From: Hydractinia symbiolongicarpus
Lineage: Eukaryota > Cnidaria > Hydrozoa > Anthoathecata > Hydractiniidae
DNA: 64,000 nt
Direction of reading: 5' to 3'
Assembly (NCBI RefSeq): GCF_029227915.1
Contig: NC_079881.1
Coordinates: 23,909,501 to 23,973,500, forward strand
Position 1 is the stretch's first letter, and each line of letters begins with the position of its first letter. Position numbers and translations under genes: made by a program. The notes beneath the pieces were generated by a model. That model saw only the letters and a list, made by a program, of their open reading frames with translations, was not told where the DNA came from and searched no databases. Positions 12,388-24,290 of this stretch are shown piece by piece.

Positions 12388-14605
12388 TTGTGTCACATAT
12401 TTGTGCCAACATGTACTTAGCGATAGTATTCTGATATTACTAGGTTGCGTCGCTTTTAACAGTGAAACGCTTGACTGTGGGACTTAATTGAACTGATTTT
12501 GGACTTTGACCATATAAATGTGATAAATGAGCCAGTTTGACTACAAGAAATAACATTCTTCTTAATGTGACATGATTGCTGGGACTCAGCGATTACACTG
12601 GGCGCTGTGTTAGCGTTTTATTTAAAAAAATTAAGATAAATATGTCTTTTTTTACTGTGGGACCAATCCTAGCTGTTAGTTCGCGCGGAAGAAATAGAGA
12701 CAGTTTCAAAAACTACATTTCATTGACTTTCTAACGGTGTCAATCCGTTTGAGTTACAACAGTTACGTCACATATTCGTACCAACATGTATTTAGTGATT
12801 TTCTTCCGATATTACTAGGTTAACGATTAACTCTGGGACTTAATTGAACTGATTTTGGACTGTGACCTTACAAATTTTACAAGTGAGACAATTGGACTCC
12901 AAGAATTAACATTCTTTTTTATTTGACATGATTGTGGGAACTCAGCGATAACACTGGACCCTGTGGTAGCGATTCATTTAAAAATTAGGATAAAAAGTTC
13001 AGTTTTTACTGTGGGACAAATCCTAGCCGTTAGCGCGCGCAGAAGGAATAGAGACAGTTTCAAATACTACGTTTCACTGACTTTCTAACGGTGTCAGTCC
13101 GTTTAAGTTACAACGGTTCTGTCACATATTCGTACCAACATGTATTCAGCGATATTTTACTGATATTACTAGGTTGCATCGCTTTTAACAGTGAAACGAT
13201 TGACTGTGGGACTTAATTGATGTAACTTTGGACCGTGACCTGATAAATGTAATAAATGAGACAATTGGTCTCCAAGAAATAACATTCTTCTTAATTTAAC
13301 ATGAATGCCGGATTCAGCCATTACACTGTGCGCTGTGGTAGCGCTTCATTTAAAAATTTAGATAAATAAGTCATTCTTTACTGTGGGACCAATCCTAGGC
13401 GCTATCGCGTGCTGAAAAAGTAGCGACAGTTTCAAAAACTACATCTCACTGACTTTCTAACGGTGTCAGTCCGTCTGAGTTACAACGGTTGGGTCACATA
13501 TTCGTACCAACATGTATTTAGCGATATTTTTCTGATATTACTAGGTTGCATCGCTTTTAACAGTGTAACGATGGACTGTGGGATTTAATTGAATCAACTT
13601 TGGACTGTGACCTGATCAATGTGATGAATAAGGCAATTGGACTCCAAGAAGTAACATTCTTTTTAAATTGACGTGATTGCCGGAACTTAGCGATTACATT
13701 GGGCGCTGTGGTAGCGCTTCATTTAAAAATTTAGATAAATAAGTCATCTTTACTGTGGGACCAATCCTGGCCGTTATCGCGCACTGAAGAAATAGCGACA
13801 GTTTCAAAAACTAAATTTCATTGACTTTCTAACGCTATCATTCCGCTTCAGTTACAACGGTTGCGTCACATATTCGTACCAACATGTATTCAGCGATACT
13901 TTTCTCATATTACTAGGTTGGATCGCTTTTAACAGTGAAACGATTGACTCTGGGACTTAATTGAACTGATTTTGGACTGTGGCCTGATAAAATTTACAAG
14001 TGAGACAATTGGACTCCAAGAAATAACATTCTTCTTAATTTGACATGATTGTGGGAACTCAACGATTACACTGGACCCTGTGGTAGTGCTTCATTAAAAA
14101 ATTTAGATAAATAAGTCTATTTTACTGTGGGACCAATCGTAGCCGTTAGCGCGCGCTGAAAATATAGAGACAGTTTCAAAAACTCCATTTCATTGACTTT
14201 CTAATGATGTCAATCCGTTTGAGTTACAACGGTTGCGTCACATATTCGTACCAACATATATTTAGTGATTTTCTTCCGATATTACTAAGTTGTATTTCTT
14301 TTAGCAGTGAAACGATTGACTGTGGGAATCAATAGAGCTGATTCTGGACTGCGACCTGATAAATGGGATAAATGAGACAATTGGACTCCAAGGAATAAGA
14401 TTCTTCTAAATTTGACATGATTACTGGAATTCAGCGATTACATTAGGCTCTGCGGTAGCGCTTTATTTAAGAATTTAGATAAATAAGCCTTTTTTTACTG
14501 TGAGACCAATCCTGTCCGTTAGAACGCGCTGAATAAATAGGAACAGTTTAAAAGGCTACATTTCATTGACTTTCTGGCGGTATGAATCCGTTTGAGTTAC
14601 AACGG
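12388..14605 (+). repeat. 2218-bp hexameric HOR, copy 2
   Basis: Tandem copy of 10170-12387. Differences noticed are single bases, for example gctggaact versus cggaactt near 13680 and cctagccg versus cgtagccg near 14138. The match stops near 14606: the next unit has caacatgcctttag where copies 1 and 2 have caacatgtacttag. Confidence 0.92.
12809..12830 (+). other. 19-bp internal deletion scar in a monomer (copy 2)
   Basis: Identical join to that at 10601, found 2218 bp downstream, with the same 354-bp interval (12769-13123). It serves as a marker that the deletion preceded the duplication of the hexamer. Confidence 0.88.
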
Positions 14606-15416
14606 TTGTGTCACATATTTGTACCAACATGCCTTTAGCGATAGTATTCGGATATTACTAGGTTGCATCGCTTTTAACAGTGAAAAGTTTGACTGTGGAA
14701 TTAATTGAACTGACTTTGGACTTTGACCTTATAAATGTGATAAATGAGCCAGTTTGACTACAAGAAATAACATTCTTATTAATCTGACATGATTGCTGGA
14801 ACTCAGCGATTACACTGGGCGCTGTGTTAGCGTTTTATTTAAAAATTAAGATAAATATGTCTTTTTTTACTGTGGGACCAATCCTAGCTGTTAGTTCGCG
14901 CGGAAGAAATAGAGACAGTTTAAAAAACTACATTTCATTGACTTTCTAACGGTGTCAATCCGTTTGAGTTACAACAGTTACGTCACATATTCGTACCAAC
15001 ATGTATTTAGTGATTTTCTTCCGATATTACTAGGTTGCATCGCTTTTAACAGTGAAACGATTAACTCTGGGACTTAATTGAACTGATTTTGGACTGTGAC
15101 CTTATAAATTTTACAAGTGAGACAATTGGACTCCAAGAAAAAACATTCTTCTTATTTTGACATGATTGTGGGAACTCAGCGATTACACTGGATCCTGTGG
15201 TAGCGCTTCATTTAAAAATTTAGATAAATAAGTCATTTTTACTGTGGGACCAATCCTAGCCGTTATCTCGCGCTGAAGAAAAAGAGACAGTTTCAAATAC
15301 TACGTTTCACTGACTTTCTAACGGTGTCAGTCCGTTTAAGTTACAACGGTTTTGTCACATATTCGTACCAACATGTATCCAGCGATATTTTTCTGATATT
15401 ACTAGGTTGCATCGCT
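14300..15416 (+). repeat. 1117-bp trimeric repeat, copy 1
   Basis: Variants at 14339 (ctgattctggactgcgacc), 14612, 14984 and 15356 recur 1117 bp downstream at 15456, 15729, 16101 and 16473. It overlaps the right end of the 2218-bp hexamer copy 2, so one monomer stretch takes part in two nested duplications. The left limit, near 14300, is where the copies diverge around gtatttcttttagcag. Confidence 0.87.
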
Positions 15417-16490
15417 TATAGCAGTGAAACGATTGACTGTGGGAATTAATAGAACTGATTCTGGACTGCGACCTGATAAATGTGATAAATGAGACAATTG
15501 GACTCCTAGGAATAAGATTCTTCTAAATTTGACATGATTACTGGAATTCAGCGATTACATTAGGCTCTGCGGTAGCGCTTTATTTAAGAATTTAGATAAA
15601 TAAGTCTTTTTTTATTGTGGGACCAATCCTGTCCGTTAGCACGCGCTGAATAAATAGGAACAGTTTAAAAGGCTACATTTCATTGACTTTCTGGCGGTAT
15701 GAATCCGTTTGAGTTACAACGGTTGCGTCACATATTTGTACCAACATGCATTTAGCGATAGTATTCGGATATTACTAGGTTGCATCGCTTTTAACAGTGA
15801 AACGTTTGACTGTGGAATTAATTGAACTGACTTTGGACTTTGACCTTCTAAATGTGATAAATGAGCCAGTTTGACTACAAGAAATAACATTCTTATTAAT
15901 CTGACATGATTGCTGGAAATCAGCGATTACACTGGGCGCTGTGTTAGCGTTTTATTTAAAAATTAAGATAAATATGTCTTTTTTTACTGTGGGACCAATC
16001 CTAGCTGTTAGTTCGCGTGGAAGAAATAGAGACAGTTTAAAAAACTACATTTCATTTACTTTTTAACGGTGTCAATCCGTTTGAGTTACAACAGTTACGT
16101 CACATATTCGTACCAACATGTATTTAGTGATTTTCTTCCGATGTTACTAGGTTGCATCGCTTTTAACAGTGAAACGATTAACTCTGGGACTTAATTGAAC
16201 TGATTTTGGACTGTGACCTTATAAATTTTACAAGTGAGACAATTGGACTCCAAGAAATAACATTCTTCTTATTTTGACATGATTGTGGGAACTCAGCGAT
16301 TACACTGGACCCTGTGGTAGCGCTTCATTTAAAAATTTAGATAAATAAGTCATTTTTACTGTGGGACCAATCCTAGCCGTTATCTCGCGCTGAAGAAAAA
16401 GAGACAGTTTTAAATACTACGTTTCACTGACTTTCTAAAGGTGTCAGTCCGTTTAAGTTACAACGGTTTTGTCACATATTCGCACTAACA
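15417..16490 (+). repeat. 1117-bp trimeric repeat, copy 2
   Basis: Tandem copy of 14300-15416 with a few substitutions: tgaatc to tgaatt at the start, gcgcgg to gcgtgg near 16017, and catttactttttaacgg near 16050. The match ends at about 16490, where copy 1 has tgatattactagg and this copy has ccgctattactagg. Confidence 0.86.
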
Positions 16491-17413
16491 TGTATTTAGC
16501 GATATTTTTCCGCTATTACTAGGTTGCATCGCTTTTAACAGTGAAACAATTGACTGTGGGACTTAATTGAACTCATTTTGGACTGTGACCTTATAAATGT
16601 TAAAGTGAGACAATTGGACTTCAAGAAATAACATTCTTCTTAATTTGACATGAATGCCGAAACTCAGCGATTACACTGGGCGCTGTGGTAGCAATTCATT
16701 TAAAAATTAAGATAAAAAATTCAGTTTTTACTGTGGGACCAATCCTGGCCGTTATCTCGCGCTGAAGAAATAGAGACAGTTTCAAACACTACCTTTCACT
16801 GACTTTCTAACGGTGTCAGTCCGTTTAAGTTACAACGGTTCTGTCACATATTCGTACCAACATGTATTTAGCGATATTTTTCTGATATTACTATGTTGCA
16901 TCGCATGTAACAGTGAAACAATTGACTGTGGGACTTAATTGATGTAACCTTGGACTGTGACCTGATAAATGTAATAAATGAGCCAATTGGTCTCCAAAGA
17001 ATAACATTCTTCTTAATTTGACATGATTGCCGGAATTCATCGATTACATTAGCCTCTGTGGTAGCGCTTTATGTAAAAATTTAGATAAATAAGTCTTTTC
17101 CTACTGTGCGTCCAATCCTGGCCGTTAGCACGCGCTGAATAAATAGGAACAGATCCAAAGACTAAATTTCATTGACTTTCTAGTGGTAAAAACCCGTTTG
17201 AGTTATAACGGTTGCGTCAAATATTCGTCCCAACATGTATTTAGCGATAGTATTGGTATATTACTAGGTTGCATCGCTTTTAACAGTGAAACGCTTGACT
17301 GTGGGACTTAATTGAACTGATTTTGGACTTTGACCTTATAAATGTAAAAAATGAGCAAGTTTGACTACAAGAAATAACATTCTTCTTAATTTGACATGAT
17401 TGCTGGAACTCAG
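16491..17413 (+). repeat. Diverse satellite monomers
   Basis: About 2.5 left-type monomers (landmarks 16845 and 17218, the latter mutated to caaatattcg) without a local tandem period. They carry private changes such as ctactgtgcgtcc near 17100. Only satellite sequence is seen. Confidence 0.85.
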
Positions 17414-17785
17414 AGATTACACTGGGCGCTGTGGTAGCGCTTTATTAAACAATTAAGATAAATAAGTCATTTTTTTACTGTGGGACCAATCCTAGCAGTT
17501 AGCGCGCGCTGAAGAATTAGAGACAGTTTCAAATACCACATTTCACTGACTTTTTAGCGGTGTCAGTCCGTTTGAGTTACAACGGATGCGTCACATATTC
17601 ATACCAACATGTATTTAGCGATATTTTTCCGCTATTACTAGGTTGCATCGCTTTTAACAGTGAAACGATTGACTGCGGGACTTAATTGAACTGATTTTGG
17701 ACTGTGACCTTATAAATGTGAAAGTGAGAAAATTGGACTCCAAGAAAAAACATTCTTCTTAATTTGACATGATTGCCGTACTCAG
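17414..17785 (+). repeat. 372-bp monomer duplication, copy 1
   Basis: A single monomer duplicated next to itself. The variants gctttattaaacaattaag, aagaattagagacag and aaataccacatttc occur here and exactly 372 bp downstream, and are rare elsewhere in the left 20 kb. The two copies differ at a few sites, for example accaatcctagcag here versus accaaccctagccg. Confidence 0.85.
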
Positions 17786-18157
17786 CGATTACACTGGGCG
17801 CTGTGGTAGCGCTTTATTAAACAATTAAGATAAATAAGTCATTTTTTTACTGTGGGACCAACCCTAGCCGTTAGCGCGCGCTGAAGAATTAGAGACAGTT
17901 TCAAATACCACATTTCACTGACTTTCTAGCGGTGTCAGTCCGTTTGAGTTACAACGGTTGCGTCACATATTCGTACCAACATGTATTTAGCGATATTTTT
18001 CCGCTATTACTAGGTTGCATCGCTTTTAACAGTGAAACGATTGACTGCGGGACTTAATTGAACTGATTTTGGACTGTAACCTTATAAATGTGAAAGTGAG
18101 AAAATTGGACTCCAAGAAAAAACATTCTTCTTAATTTGACATGATTGCCGTACTCAA
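17786..18157 (+). repeat. 372-bp monomer duplication, copy 2
   Basis: Adjacent copy of 17414-17785. Its right part (gtgagaaaattgg and caagaaaaaac) also matches the start of the 1116-bp trimer that follows. Similar monomers with gctttattaaacaattaag reappear far to the right at about 45365, 46465, 47210, 49070, 49813 and 52793. Confidence 0.84.
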
Positions 18158-19142
18158 CGATTACACTGGGCGCTGTGGTTGCGCTTCATTTAAAAATTTA
18201 GATAAATAAGTCATTCTTTACTGTGGGACCAATCCTAGGCGTGATCGCGCGCTGAAGAAGTAGCGATAGTTTCAAAAATTAAATTTCATTGACTTACTAA
18301 CGCTATCAAGACGCTTCAGTTACTACGGTTGCGTCACATATTCGTTCCAACCTGTATTTAGCGATACTTTTCTCATATTACTAGGTTGCATCGCTTTTAA
18401 CAGTGCAATGATTGACTCTGTGACTTAATTGAACTGATTTTGGACTGTGACCTTATAAATGTTCCAAGTGAGTCAATTGGAATCCAAGAAATAACATTCT
18501 TCTTAATTTGACATGATTGTGGGAACTCAGCGATTACACTGGACACTGTGGTAGTGCTTCATTTAAAAATTTAGATAAATAAGTCATTTTTACTGTGAGA
18601 CCAATCCTAGACGTTAGCGCGCGCTGAAAATATAGAAACAGTTTCAACAGCTCCATTTCATTGACTTTCTAACGGTGTCAATCCGTTTGAGTTACAACGG
18701 TTCCGTCACATATTCGTACCAACATGCATTTAGCGATAGTATTCGGATATTACTAGGTTGCATCGCTTTTAACAGTGAAACGTTTGACTGTGGGACTTAA
18801 TTGAACTGACTTTGGACTTTGACCTGATAAATGTGATAAATGAGCCAGTTTGACTACAAGAAATAACATTCTTATTAATCTGACATGATAGCTGGAATTC
18901 AGCGATTACACTGGGCGCTGTGTTAGCGTTTAATTTAAAAATTAAGATAAATAAGTCTTTTTTTACTGTGGGACAAATCCTAGCTATTAGTTCGCGCGGA
19001 AGAAATAGAGACAGTTTCAAAAACTACATTTCATTGACTTTCTAACGGTGTCAATCCGTTTGAGTTACAACAGTTACGTCACATATTCGTACCAACATGT
19101 ATTTAGTGATTTTCTTCCGATATTACTAGGTTGCATTGCTTT
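18027..19142 (+). repeat. 1116-bp trimeric HOR, copy 1
   Basis: Landmarks 18335, 18707 and 19080 recur at 19451, 19823 and 20196, an offset of 1116 bp. Rare variants are shared: ctgtaaccttataaatg, gtggttgcgcttc, ttcgttccaacctg, gtgcaatgattg, gtgagtcaattgg and gacatgatagctgg. The copies differ at very few positions (for example cattctta versus ctttctta), so this is a recent duplication. Neither copy contains a gene: the 83-codon reverse-strand open frame in each is an accidental reading of the repeat. Confidence 0.94.
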
Positions 19143-20258
19143 TAACAGTGAAACGATTGACTGCGGGACTTAATTGAACTGATTTTGGACTGTAACCTTA
19201 TAAATGTGAAAGTGAGAAAATTGGACTCCAAGAAAAAACATTCTTCTTAATTTGACATGATTGCCGTACTCAGCGATTACACTGGGCGCTGTGGTTGCGC
19301 TTCATTTAAAAATTTAGATAAATAAGTCATTCTTTACTGTGGGACCAATCCTAGGCGTGATCGCGCGCTGAAGAAGTAGCGATAGTTTCAAAAATTAAAT
19401 TTCATTGACTTACTAACGCTATCAAGACGCTTCAGTTACTACGGTTGCGTCACATATTCGTTCCAACCTGTATTTAGCGATACTTTTCTCATATTACTAG
19501 GTTGCATCGCTTTTAACAGTGCAATGATTGACTCTGTGACTTAATTGAACTGATTTTGGACTGTGACCTTATAAATGTTCCAAGTGAGTCAATTGGAATC
19601 CAAGAAATAACATTCTTCTTAATTTGACATGATTGTGGGAACTCAGCGATTACACTGGACACTGTGGTAGTGCTTCATTTAAAAATTTAGATAAATAAGT
19701 CATTTTTACTGTGAGACCAATCCTAGACGTTAGCGCGCGCTGAAAATATAGAAACAGTTTCAACAGCTCCATTTCATTGACTTTCTAACGGTGTCAATCC
19801 GTTTGAGTTACAACGGTTCCGTCACATATTCGTACCAACATGCATTTAGCGATAGTATTCGGATATTACTAGGTTGCATCGCTTTTAACAGTGAAACGTT
19901 TGACTGTGGGACTTAATTGAACTGACTTTGGACTTTGACCTGATAAATGTGATAAATGAGCCAGTTTGACTACAAGAAATAACTTTCTTATTAATCTGAC
20001 ATGATAGCTGGAATTCAGCGATTACACTGGGCGCTGTGTTAGCGTTTAATTTAAAAATTAAGATAAATAAGTCTTTTTTTACTGTGGGACAAATCCTAGC
20101 TATTAGTTCGCGCGGAAGAAATAGAGACAGTTTCAAAAACTACATTTCATTGACTTTCTAACGGTGTCAATCCGTTTGAGTTACAACAGTTACGTCACAT
20201 ATTCGTACCAACATGTATTTAGTGATTTTCTTCCGATATTACTAGGTTGCATTGCTTT
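19143..20258 (+). repeat. 1116-bp trimeric HOR, copy 2
   Basis: Near-perfect copy of 18027-19142. It ends at about 20258, where gcttttacagtg has lost a base relative to gcttttaacagtg and the following text changes to the b-class monomer. Confidence 0.94.
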
Positions 20259-23200
20259 TACAGTGAAACGATTGACTCTGGGACTTAATTGAACTGATTT
20301 TGGACTGTGACCTTATAAATGTTATAAGTGAGACAATTGGACTCCAAGAAATAACATTCTTCTAAATTTGACATGATTGTGGGAACTCACCGATTACACT
20401 GGACCCTGTGGTAGCGCTTCATTTAAAAATTTAGATAAATAAGTGATTTTTACTGTGGGACCAATCCTAGCCGTTAGCGCGCGCTGAAAATATAGAGACA
20501 GTTTCGAAAACTACATTTCATTGACTTTCTAACGCTGTCAATCCGTTTGAGTTACAACGGTTGCGTCATATATACGTACCAACATGTATTTAGTGATTTT
20601 CTTCCGATATTACTAAGTTGTATCGCTTTTAACAGTGAAGGGATTGACTGTGGGACTTAATTGAACTAACTTTGGACTGTGACCTGATAAATGTGATAAA
20701 TGAGACAATTGGACTCCAAGGAATAACATTCTTCTAAATTTGACATGATTGCTGGAATTCAGCGATTACATTAGGCTATGTGGTAGCGCTTTATTTAAAA
20801 ATTAAGATAAATAAGTCTTTTTTTACTGTGGAACCAATCCTAGCCGTTAGTTCGCGCTGAAGAACTAGAGACAGTTTCAAAAACTACATTTCATTGACTT
20901 TCTTACGGTGTCAATTCGTTTGAGTTACAACAGTTACGTCACATATTCGTACCAACATGTATTTAGTGATTTTCTTCCGATATTACTAGGTTGCATTGCT
21001 TTTAACAGTGAAACGATTGACTCTGGGACTTAATTGAACTGATTTTGGACTGTGATCTTATAAATGTTATAAGTGAGACAATTGGACTCCAAGAAATAAC
21101 ATTCTTCTTAATTTGACATGATTGTGGGAACTCACCGATTACACTGGACCCCGTGGTAGCGCTTCATTTAAAAATTTAGATAAATCAGTCAATTTTACTG
21201 TGGATCCAATCCTAGCCGTTAGCGCGCGCTGAAAATATAGAGACAGTCTCAAAAACTCCATTTCATTGACTTTCTGGCGGCATGAATCCGTTTGAGTTAC
21301 AACGGCTGCGTCACATATTCGTACCAACATGTATTTAGCGATAGTATTTGGATATTACTAGGTTGCATCGCTTTTAACAGTGACACGTTTGACTGTGGGT
21401 CTTAATTGAACTGACTTTGGACTTTGACCTTATAAATGTGATAAATGAGCCAGTTTGACTACAAGAAATAACATTCTTATTAGTTGACATGATTGCTGGA
21501 ACTCAGCGATTACACCGGGCGCTGTGGTAGCGTTTTATTTAAAAATTAAGATAAATAAGTCTTTTTTTACTGTGGGACAAATCCTAGCTATTAGTTCGCG
21601 CGGAAGAAATAGAGACAGTTTCAAAAACTACATTTCATTGACTTTCTAACGTTGTCAATCCGTTTGAGTTACAACAGTTACGTCACATATTCGTACCAAC
21701 ATGTATTTAGTGATTTTCTTCCGATATTACTAGGTTGCATTGCTTTTAACAGTGAAACGATTGACTCTGGGACTTAATTGAACTGATTTTGGACTGTGAC
21801 CTTATAAATGTTATAAGTGTGATAATTGGACTCCAAGAAATAACATTCTTCTAAATTTGACATGATTGTGGGAACTCACCGATTACACTGGACCCTGTGG
21901 TAGCGCTTCATTTAAAAATTTAGATAAAAAAGTGATTTTTACTGTGGGACCTATCCTAGCCGTTAGCGCGCGCTGAAAATATAGAGACAGTTTCAAAAAC
22001 TACATTTCATTGACTTTCTAACGGTGTCAATCCGTTTGAGTTACAACGGTTGCGTCACATATTCGTACCAACATGTATTTAGTGATTTTCTTCCGATATT
22101 ACTAAGTTGTATCGCTTTTAACAGTGAAGTGATTGACTGTGGGACTTAATTGAACTAAATTTGGACTGTGACCTGATAAATGTGATAAATGAGATAATTG
22201 GACTCCAAGGAATAACATTCTTCTAAATTTGACATGATTGCTGGAATTCAGCGATTACATTAGGCTATGTGGTAGCGCTTTATTTAAAAATTAAGTTATA
22301 TAAGTCTTTTTTTACTGTGGGACCAATCCTAGCCGTTAGTTCGCGCTGAAGAACTAGAGACAGTTTTAAAAACTACATTTCATTGACTTTCTTACGGTGT
22401 CAATTCGTTTGAGTTACAACAGTTACGTCACATATTCGTACCAACATGTATTTAGTGATTTTCTTCCGATATTACTAGGTTGCATTGCTTTTAACAGTGA
22501 AACGATTGACTCTGGGACTTAATTGAACTGATTGTGGACTGTGATCTTATAAATGTTATAAGTGAGACAATTGCACTCCAAGAAATAACATTCTTCTTAA
22601 TTTGACATGATTGTGGGAACTCACCGATTACACTGGACCCCGTGGTAGCGCTTCATTTAAAAATTTAGATAAATCAGTCAATTTTACTGTGGGACCAATC
22701 CTAGCCGTTAGCGCGCGCTGAAAATATAGAGACAGTCTCAAAAACTCCATTTCATTGAATTTCTGGCGGCATGAATCCGTTTGAGTTACAACGGTTGCGT
22801 CACATATTCGTACCAACATGTATTTAGCGATAGTATTTGGATATTACTAGGTTGCATCGCTTTTAACAGTGACACGTTTGACTGTGGGTCTTAATTGAAC
22901 TGACTTTGGACTTTGACCTTATAAATGTGATAAATGAGCCAGTTTGACTACAAGAAATAACATTCTTATTAGTTGACATGATTGCTGGAACTCAGTGATT
23001 ACACCGGGCGCTGTGGTAGCGTTTTATTTAAAAATTAAGATAAATAAGTCTTTTTTTACTGTGGGACAAATCCTAGCTATTAGTTCGCGCGGAAGAAATA
23101 GAGACAGTTTCAAAAACTACAATTCATTGACTTTCTAACGGTGTCAATCCGTTTGAGTTACAACAGTTACGTCACATATTCGTACCAACATGTATTTAGT

Positions 23201-24290
23201 GATTTTCTTCCGATATTACTAAGTTGTATCGCTTTTAACAGTGAAGTGATTGACTGTGGGACTTAATTGAACTAACTTTGGACTGTGACCTGATAAATGT
23301 GATAAATGAGATAATTGGACTCCAAGGAATAACATTCTTCTAAATTTGACATGATTGCTGGAATTCAGCGATTACATTAGGCTATGTGGTAGCGCTTTAT
23401 TTAAAAATTAATTTATATAAGTCTTTTTTTACTGTGGGACCAATCCTAGCCGTTAGTTCGCGCTGAAGAACTAGAGACAGTTTTAAAAACTACATTTCAT
23501 TGACTTTCTTACGGTGTCAATTCGTTTGAGTTACAACAGTTACGTCACATATTCGTACCAACATGTATTTAGTGATTTTCTTCCGATATTACTAGGTTGC
23601 ATTGCTTTTAACAGTGAAACGATTGACTCTGGGACTTAATTGAACTGATTGTGGACTGTGATCTTATAAATGTTATAAGTGAGACAATTGCACTCCAAGA
23701 AATAACATTCTTCTTAATTTGACATGATTGTGGGAACTCACCGATTACACTGGACCCCGTGGTAGCGCTTCATTTAAAAATTTAGATAAATCAGTCAATT
23801 TTACTGTGGGACCAATCCTAGCCGTTAGCGCGCGCTGAAAATATAGAGACAGTCTCAAAAACTCCATTTCATTGACTTTCTGGCGGCATGAATCCGTTTG
23901 AGTTACAACGGTTGCGTCACATATTCGTACCAACATGTATTTAGCGATAGTATTTGGATATTACTAGGTTGCATCGCTTTTAACAGTGACACGTTTGACT
24001 GTGGGTCTTAATTGAACTGACTTTGGACTTTGACCTTATAAATGTGATAAATGAGCCAGTTTGACTACAAGAAATAACATTCTTATTAGTTGACATGATT
24101 GCTGGAACTCAGCGATTACACCGGGCGCTGTGGTAGCGTTTTATTTAAAAATTAAGATAAATAAGTCTTTTTTTACTGTGGGACAAATCCTAGCTATTAG
24201 TTCGCGCAGAAGAAATAGAGACAGTTTCAAAAACTACAATTCATTGACTTTTTAACGGTGTCAATCCGTATGAGTTACAACAGTTACGTC
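20259..24290 (+). repeat. Tetrameric HOR region, class order b-c-a-d
   Basis: Here four monomer classes can be told apart. Class b has ggaccctgtgg with gtttcgaaaac. Class c has ccaaggaataac, cattaggct and cttacggtg. Class a has ggaccccgtgg, aaatcagtcaa and ggcggcatgaa. Class d has gagccagtttgac, ttattagttgac and accgggcgctg. Going by landmark intervals, the order is b c a d (20197-21684), b c a d (21685-23173), then c a d (23174-24290) with b missing. The first two units are offset by 1489 bp and the third has lost one monomer, giving an offset of 1117 bp. This order is the clearest form of the tetramer found again at 33.6-39.9 kb and near 51-52 kb. Confidence 0.9.

Noticed and set aside
18769-20136. 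Pair of 83-codon reverse-strand open frames (18769-19020 and 19885-20136)
   Set aside because: They are identical apart from one residue only because the 1116-bp trimer is duplicated. There is no domain, and the frame is not kept in related monomers.
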